Assembly (NCBI GenBank): GCA_020832655.1
Contig: JAFIEF010000004.1
Span: forward strand, 42,296-106,295
Origin: Paracoccaceae bacterium
GTDB taxonomy: Bacteria; Pseudomonadota; Alphaproteobacteria; Rhodobacterales; Rhodobacteraceae
Direction of reading: 5' to 3'
DNA: 64,000 nt
Both the position numbers and the translations under genes were made by a program. Positions within the stretch are counted from its first letter, which is position 1; the number at the start of each line of letters is the position of its first letter. Positions 58,916 through 64,000 of this stretch are shown here, piece after piece. The notes beneath the pieces are model-generated. The model made no database searches. It worked only from the letters and a program-made list of their open reading frames with translations, and was not told the DNA's origin.

Positions 58916-60007
58916 ATGGCCTATACTCGACGCGACTTTCTGACGACATCCGCGCTTTCAGCACTGGCTGCCGGCACCGGCTCATTCGCGGGCCTTGGCC
59001 TGAACAGGGCGACAGCGGCGGATCTTGATACGCTGATTTCAGGTCTGAGCGGCCGCTCGATGACGGCTGTTTCATGGGGCGGTTCTTTCCAGGACGCACA
59101 GCGCAACGCCTGGTTCACGCCCTTTGCCGAGGAGGCAGGTATCACCGTGAACGAGGATACAGACCCCAGCAATGCCCGCATCATTGCAATGGTTCGTTCG
59201 CGCAATGTGCAATGGGATGTCTGCGATGTCGGGCTGGAACAGGCCCATGCCGTGGGCGAGGACGGATATCTGGAAGAGCTGGATTACGACATCATTGACA
59301 GGACCGGCTTTCCTGAAGGTTTCGCCACGAAATACGGTATCGGCAATATCACCTGGTCAACCGTGCTGGCCTGGCGTGAGGATGTGGTTACGGGCGAAAC
59401 CCCCGACACAGTAGCGGATATCTGGGATGTCGAGCGCTTCCCCGGCATGCGCACACTGCGCGACTATCCGCTGGACAACATTCCCTGGGCGCTGATGGCG
59501 GCGGGCTTGAGCAAAGACGAGATCTATCCGCTGACCGAGGAAAAGCTGCAAATCGCCTTTGCCAAACTCGACGAGATCAGAGACCGGGTGCTGTGGTGGA
59601 CTGCCGGCGCGCAACCGGCGCAGTTCCTTGCCACCAACGAAGTGACGCTGGCGCAGGTCTGGAATGGCCGACTCGGCACGCTGATTGATGAGGGGCTTCC
59701 GATAGGGATCCAGTGGAACGGTGCGCAAATGCAGGTGGATGCATGGGCAGTGCCCAAGAACGCGCCGAACAAGGATGTGGCGATGGCCTTCATTGCATGG
59801 GCCAGCACCGCCGAAAACAACGCGCGCATCGCTGCGGAAATCGCCTATGGCCCTGTCAATATGGAGTCCATCCCGCTTGCGTCAGACCGCTTTGCCGCGC
59901 TTTTGCCCACGACGCATTTCGATCAGCATCTGATCTGTGACTACAACTACTGGGGTCCGAACTTCGCCAGCATTCTGGAGCGCTGGCAGGAATGGCGCCT
60001 GCTCTGA
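58916..60007 (+). CDS. ABC importer periplasmic binding protein (PotD/PotF-like)
   Basis: A 363-residue binding protein with a twin-arginine signal (YTRRDFLTTSALSALAAG), implying Tat export already folded. The mature part has the PotD-like type II fold: SMTAVSWGGSFQDAQRNAWF, VQWDVCDVGLEQAHAVG, AQVWNGRLGTLIDEG and MQVDAWAVPKNAPNKDVAMAFIAWAS. The ATG at 58916 has GGAGG; the frame's earlier ATG (58862) does not give a signal. Substrate unknown. Confidence 0.92.
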   Translation: MAYTRRDFLTTSALSALAAGTGSFAGLGLNRATAADLDTLISGLSGRSMTAVSWGGSFQDAQRNAWFTPFAEEAGITVNEDTDPSNARIIAMVRSRNVQWDVCDVGLEQAHAVGEDGYLEELDYDIIDRTGFPEGFATKYGIGNITWSTVLAWREDVVTGETPDTVADIWDVERFPGMRTLRDYPLDNIPWALMAAGLSKDEIYPLTEEKLQIAFAKLDEIRDRVLWWTAGAQPAQFLATNEVTLAQVWNGRLGTLIDEGLPIGIQWNGAQMQVDAWAVPKNAPNKDVAMAFIAWASTAENNARIAAEIAYGPVNMESIPLASDRFAALLPTTHFDQHLICDYNYWGPNFASILERWQEWRLL

Positions 60008-60076
60008 TCCGACATGGCCAGGCGCTGTCGCAAGGCAGGGTCTGGCCCCTCGAACCGGAACCGAAGGAACCACCGC

Positions 60077-60964
60077 ATGGCACGGGACACCGCATTGAAC
60101 GCAAGGCATTTCAGGCGACTGGAACGGCGCGAGCAATACATTCAGTTCAACTTCCTCATCCCCTGCCTGGCTTTCCTTTTCCTGTTCTTCTTCCTGCCAA
60201 TCGGGATCTTTCTGTCCCAAAGCCTGTTTGATCCGGGATTCACCACAGAGCATTACGTCAAGGCTTTCAGCCGACCACTCTATATGGCGATCCTGTGGAA
60301 GACGCTGAAGCTGTCATTCTATACGACGCTGGTCTGCCTGTTGCTTGCCTATCCCGTAGCCTTTGTGATGGCTCATGCCAAAGGCAAGGTGAAGCTTGCG
60401 ATTCTGGTTCTTGTGCTGATTCCGTTCTGGACGAATATCCTTGTGCGCATGTTCGCCTGGCTGGCAATTCTGGGCAGCAACGGGGTAATCAATACCAATC
60501 TGATGACATTGGGGCTGATCGACGAACCCCTGCATCTGCTTTACAACTTCTTCTCTGTCATCCTGGGCATGACCCATTACATGCTGCCGTTCATGATTTT
60601 GCCGATCTATTCGGTAATGGCGGCAATCCCGTCGAATCTGACTGATGCCGCAGCCAATCTTGGCGCATCTCCGTGGCGCGCGTTCCTGCGCGTCTACCTG
60701 CCACTTAGCCTGCCCGGGATCGGGGCCGGGTGCCTGCTTGTCTTCATTCTGAGCCTGGGTTTCTTTATCACACCGGCTTTGATGGGCGGGCCGCGCGATA
60801 CCATGTTTGCCCAGATCATCGAGATACAGATCAACCAGATGCTTGATTGGGGTTTTGCGGCCGCCCTGTCGACGATCCTGCTGGTGATCACCATCGTCCT
60901 CTACCTTGTCTATGACCGTCTGCTGAGCGTCGAGAAGATCTACGGAGGCGATGGAAAATCATGA
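60077..60964 (+). CDS. ABC importer permease 1 (PotB-like)
   Basis: A 295-residue permease, six helices. FNFLIPCLAFLFLFFFLPIGIFLSQSLFDPGF is the first-helix region; the EAA loop is LTDAAANLGASPWRAFLRVYLPLSLPGI. A longer in-frame start at 60014 is possible, but the ATG at 60077 with AAGGAA upstream fits family length. Its stop overlaps the next permease by four bases. Confidence 0.93.
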   Translation: MARDTALNARHFRRLERREQYIQFNFLIPCLAFLFLFFFLPIGIFLSQSLFDPGFTTEHYVKAFSRPLYMAILWKTLKLSFYTTLVCLLLAYPVAFVMAHAKGKVKLAILVLVLIPFWTNILVRMFAWLAILGSNGVINTNLMTLGLIDEPLHLLYNFFSVILGMTHYMLPFMILPIYSVMAAIPSNLTDAAANLGASPWRAFLRVYLPLSLPGIGAGCLLVFILSLGFFITPALMGGPRDTMFAQIIEIQINQMLDWGFAAALSTILLVITIVLYLVYDRLLSVEKIYGGDGKS

Positions 60965-61776
60965 ATATGGATGGCCCCCTCACTGTCTGGAAGGCACTGT
61001 TGTACCTGTTTGTTGCACTGGTGCTGTTCTTTCTGATCGTGCCCAATTTCGTGGTCGTGCCAATGTCATTCAACGACTCGGCTCTGCTGCGGCTTCCGCC
61101 CGACGGGTTTTCCTTGCGGTGGTATCACCGCTACCTGGAACTGCCGGGGTGGGTCGAGGCAACGCTGACCAGTTTCCTGGTTGCGACGCTGACCGCCATC
61201 GTTGTGATGCTGATCGGCAGTCTGGCCGCCTATGGTCTTGTCCGAGGGCGCATCGTGGGGGCGGGATCACTCAATTCATTGCTGATGCTGCCAATCATCA
61301 TCCCCACGCTTGTCACCGCAATCGCCTTGTACAACGTGATGTCCTATATGCGGTTGAACGGCACGATCCTTGGCTTCGTGATCGGCCATTCGGTGGTGGC
61401 GATGCCATTTGCCGTGACGATCATGACCGCCTCGCTAAGGGCGATAGATCCGGTCGTCGAGAACGCCGCGCGCAGCTTGGGTGCCTCGCGCATCGCCACA
61501 TTGCGGCGTGTTACATTGCCAATGGCGCTACCGGGGCTGCTCTCTTCAGGATTGTTCGCATTTCTGATCTCGTTTGACGAGTTGCTGATCGCGCTGTTCA
61601 TCTCCAGTCCGACAGTCTCTACCCTGCCAAAGAAGCTGTGGGAAGGCATCCGCTTCGAGATCGAGCCCACTCTGGCGGCAGTTTCCACGCTGCTGGTGAT
61701 GCTGAGCCTGCTGGTCCTCTCTGTCGCGGGCATTATTCATCTGATCAGGGAAAAAAGGCAGAAAAGAAATGGATAA
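60961..61776 (+). CDS. ABC importer permease 2 (PotC-like)
   Basis: A 271-residue permease, six helices. NFVVVPMSFNDSALLRLPPDGFSLRWY is the usual PotC-type periplasmic segment, and the EAA loop reads VVENAARSLGASRIATLRRVTLPMALPGL. Overlaps the preceding permease by four bases and the following enzyme gene by eight, so the enzyme is made with the importer. Confidence 0.93.
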   Translation: MNMDGPLTVWKALLYLFVALVLFFLIVPNFVVVPMSFNDSALLRLPPDGFSLRWYHRYLELPGWVEATLTSFLVATLTAIVVMLIGSLAAYGLVRGRIVGAGSLNSLLMLPIIIPTLVTAIALYNVMSYMRLNGTILGFVIGHSVVAMPFAVTIMTASLRAIDPVVENAARSLGASRIATLRRVTLPMALPGLLSSGLFAFLISFDELLIALFISSPTVSTLPKKLWEGIRFEIEPTLAAVSTLLVMLSLLVLSVAGIIHLIREKRQKRNG

Positions 61777-62605
61777 ACCCCTTTCCCCGGCTGATATGGC
61801 GACCGGCAGCCCGACAATCGCATCCGATATCACCCTGCGCCCGGTGGTGCCTGCACTTGGGGCTATCTGGAAGGCGAGGATCGGCATGATCGACCTTGCC
61901 TCTGGCCTGACCGGCGAAGAAGAAATGCACGCGATCATTCCCGAGGATGCCCTGCTGCTGACAACGCGGGTGATGAATTCGAACACGATCTCTCTGGAGA
62001 AGCTAAGCGAGATACGTGGTGATCTGGTCCGTGCTGCCATGACAATCACGCCGGACCAACCGCTGGACGTCATGATCTATTGCTGCACGTCCGGTGCGAT
62101 TGCGATGGGCGAGGAAGAACTCGAACGCCTTATCCAGTCTGTGCGGCCCGGTGTGCCGGTCACAAATCCCTTCACGGCTGCCACCGAGGCGTTTCGGCAT
62201 CTCGGGATCGAACGCATCTCTTTTCTTGCACCATATACGCCCGATGTGACGGCCTATATGCGCGCGGCTTTCATCGCCAAGGGGTTCGAGGTGATGCACA
62301 CCACTACCTACGGGCTGGAACTCGACTCCGAACTCGGCCAGGTCCTGCGCGAGGACATCATTCAAACGGCGCTGGAACAACCACTCGAAGGCGCGCAGGC
62401 TCTGTTCATCAGCTGCACGGCGCTTCGGGTCGTGTCGCTGATCGAGCAGATCGAAACAGCCATCGGTCTGCCGGTGATCACCAGCAATCAGGCGCTTGCC
62501 TGGCACGCATTAAGGCTTGCTGGTTATGACCGCAATCTCGACGGGTTCGGCACACTGGGCATGACTATAACTTGCTCTCGCAATGAAGGAATTTTTGCGA
62601 AATGA
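61769..62605 (+). CDS. Asp/Glu racemase-superfamily enzyme (maleate isomerase / EutA-like)
   Basis: A 278-residue enzyme of the aspartate racemase/arylmalonate decarboxylase/maleate isomerase fold. Both catalytic-type cysteines are present: YCCTSGAIAMG (near 105) and FISCTALRVV (near 215), with TSNQALAWHALRLAG near the C-terminus as in maleate isomerases and in EutA of ectoine-utilisation clusters. The PVTNPFTAATEAFRHLGI block supports this. It overlaps the permease and M24 genes, indicating one pathway. Reaction not determined. Confidence 0.85.
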   Translation: MDKPLSPADMATGSPTIASDITLRPVVPALGAIWKARIGMIDLASGLTGEEEMHAIIPEDALLLTTRVMNSNTISLEKLSEIRGDLVRAAMTITPDQPLDVMIYCCTSGAIAMGEEELERLIQSVRPGVPVTNPFTAATEAFRHLGIERISFLAPYTPDVTAYMRAAFIAKGFEVMHTTTYGLELDSELGQVLREDIIQTALEQPLEGAQALFISCTALRVVSLIEQIETAIGLPVITSNQALAWHALRLAGYDRNLDGFGTLGMTITCSRNEGIFAK

Positions 62606-63759
62606 AATTAGAACAAACCATGTCCAAAACAAATATAATAGGGGAACATGAGCTTGCCATGCGGCATGAAAGGCTGCGTAGCGAAATGGCGGCGCTTGGC
62701 ATTGACATGTTGTTTCTAGACCAGCCCGAGATGATCTTCCACGCTATCGGATATGCAATGTCCGAGGGGTTCCAGCAGTTCTGCGTGATCCCCGCAACGG
62801 GCGATATCCTGATGATTCTGCGCAGCGTGGATCGCGGCACATGCCTGGATTACTCGGCGCTGCCAGCCGCACATGTCATCGGTTACGCCGACTGGGAAGA
62901 CCCGATAGCGATACTTGTCGAACAGATCAAAGCGCGGGGGCTACCCTGCGGCAAGATCGCTGTTGATCGCGACAGCTACAACATGACCCTGAACCGGTTT
63001 CAGGCGCTGCGCGATGCCCTGCCCGAAACGAAGTGGCATGATTTCTCTGCGCTGTTGCGCGACATGCGCGCGGTTAAATCGGCGGATGAAATCAAGCTCC
63101 TGCAGCGGGCCTGCGATATCGCCGATCAGGCAATTGCGGCCATCCTGCGTGATTTCAGGCCGGGTGATACCGACCGCGACTGCGTGGCAATGGCTGCGGC
63201 GCACACTATTCGACTGGGCGGTGATGCCGGGGTTGTCGGTCCCGTCACCAAGGCATTGACAGATAGCCGGATGCACGCGCTGGTCGAGGATGTTCCACTC
63301 GAACAGGGCGACATCCTGCATGTCGAGCTCATTCCACAGTATTATGGCTACTCGGCTCGAATAATGCGCCCGGTCTTTGTCGGGGTGCCTGATGACAGCA
63401 TCATTGCCACTGCTGCGCTTATCGTGGAAATTCAGGATCGCCAGATTGCCGCAATGCGCACAGGCGCACGCGCTAGCGATGTCGATGCGATCATGCGCGA
63501 CGGTATGCTGAAGGCAGGGTTGAAAACCAGCTATCAGAACGTCAGCGGTTACAGCCTTGGCTATTATCAGCAGTTCACATGCCGCTCCAGCGATTTTACC
63601 TATGTGTTTCGTCCCGGTGACGATTGGTGTCTGAAGCGGAACATGGTTTTTCATATGTATGCGGCTGCCAACGGCCTGGCGTTCAGCGAAACAGTGCAGG
63701 TCACTGACGAAGGTGGCGTTCGCCTGACCCAAACGCCCCGGAAATTGCTGCGGATCTGA
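62602..63759 (+). CDS. M24-family protein (creatinase / ectoine-hydrolase-like), altered metal site
   Basis: A 385-residue pita-bread-fold protein. Residues 1-160 form the creatinase N-terminal domain; 165-380 the M24 domain. Where metal peptidases have D..D, this has LHVELIPQYYGYSARIMRPVF (Glu and Ala), and the usual GHGIG reads GYSLGYYQ. NMVFHMYAAANGLAFSETVQVTDEGG takes the place of the C-terminal Glu motifs. These changes resemble metal-free creatinase or DoeA-type ectoine hydrolase rather than aminopeptidase. Its start overlaps the previous stop (ATGA); a second in-frame ATG (62620) is possible. Confidence 0.82.
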   Translation: MKLEQTMSKTNIIGEHELAMRHERLRSEMAALGIDMLFLDQPEMIFHAIGYAMSEGFQQFCVIPATGDILMILRSVDRGTCLDYSALPAAHVIGYADWEDPIAILVEQIKARGLPCGKIAVDRDSYNMTLNRFQALRDALPETKWHDFSALLRDMRAVKSADEIKLLQRACDIADQAIAAILRDFRPGDTDRDCVAMAAAHTIRLGGDAGVVGPVTKALTDSRMHALVEDVPLEQGDILHVELIPQYYGYSARIMRPVFVGVPDDSIIATAALIVEIQDRQIAAMRTGARASDVDAIMRDGMLKAGLKTSYQNVSGYSLGYYQQFTCRSSDFTYVFRPGDDWCLKRNMVFHMYAAANGLAFSETVQVTDEGGVRLTQTPRKLLRI

Positions 63760-64000
63760 TTGCGCATCAGCAAGCCTGGCGTGCTCTGCGGTCATGGCAT
63801 GCCACCATCAAGCAAAGGATTGCCATGTACTCTACGCTTGCTGCCTCGCTTTCGATGTATCACCGGTTGGGTAATGCCGAACATGGAGGTTGATAAACAA
63901 GGCCAGCCACGACACTGACATTGTTAGCCCATTGATCGATGAGGCGGAACGCAGGCGCCTGCTGGAGCGGGGGTGAGGGGCGCTGCCCCTCTTGGCCTGC
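63760..64000. other. Downstream gap to window end, with GGGGCGCTGCCCC hairpin
   Basis: No supportable gene. GAGGGGC (63975-63981) pairs with GCCCCTC (63985-63991) around GCT, the same hairpin type as in element copy A; a further copy of that element may continue past the window. No T-run follows. Confidence 0.45.

Noticed and set aside
63875..63976. Short open frame reading NKASHDTDIVSPLIDEAERR near the window end
   Set aside because: Only about 30 codons, no ATG in frame and no clear ribosome site; it could be a remnant, but cannot be supported.

Overview
The window is GC-rich chromosomal DNA of an alphaproteobacterium, most likely a member of the Rhodobacteraceae (Rhodobacter/Roseobacter lineage). 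The evidence is the Rhodobacter-type petABC (bc1) operon, the F1-ATPase zeta inhibitor (DUF1476), an RNase E with a long acidic insert in its S1 domain, a homocysteine methyltransferase plus stand-alone corrinoid protein (split methionine synthase type), DUF1489 and DUF3576 genes, and intergenic ATATTTGG..CAAG..TGAA elements that I recall as common in this family. I found no rRNA, tRNA, CRISPR array, prophage or intact insertion sequence. The genus cannot be fixed from the sequence alone.

Layout. 1-3.8 kb: start of a zinc alcohol dehydrogenase, purC-purS, the ATPase zeta subunit, then the homocysteine methyltransferase and corrinoid protein. 4-8.4 kb: an AttE-AttFG-AttH-like exporter (ATPase, FtsX-type permease, CrtC-like lipocalin); the start of the AttH gene is damaged by long poly-C/poly-G runs that look like an assembly fault. 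8.4-16.9 kb: fadH, a pair of nested hairpins, a small protein with a GST, petABC, a DMT transporter and enolase. 17.4-27.2 kb: rne, ccdA, DUF1489, a DUF3576 lipoprotein, the overlapping leuS-lptE-holA operon and a GST. 27.3-30.6 kb: an ArsR/SRPBCC/AlkD operon with a palindromic operator, pheA and a membrane-anchored cytochrome c. 30.8-38 kb: a yejABEF-type peptide importer followed by a glycosyltransferase. 38.2-42.3 kb: an Lrp regulator divergent from a fused indolepyruvate:ferredoxin oxidoreductase. 42.3-49.2 kb: ftsW-murG-murC, cut off from murD and murB, flanked by a small membrane protein and a beta-helix protein. 49.3-54.1 kb: HAD phosphatase, acyltransferase-3 fused to a second membrane module, UbiA-type prenyltransferase and GtrA. 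54.2-56.1 kb: radA and cvpA. 56.7-63.8 kb: a LysR regulator divergent from a polyamine-type ABC importer with an Asp/Glu-racemase-like enzyme and a creatinase/ectoine-hydrolase-like M24 protein.

The strongest candidates for something little described are (i) the HAD / acyltransferase-membrane fusion / UbiA / GtrA cassette, which reads as a polyprenyl-phosphate-sugar pathway for modifying a surface glycan, and (ii) the LysR-controlled importer plus EutA-like and metal-site-altered M24 enzymes, which reads as uptake and breakdown of a small cyclic or amidine-like nitrogen compound. Both are inferences from motifs and gene order. The poly-C/poly-G tract at 7143-7308 should be treated as a sequence-quality problem first.
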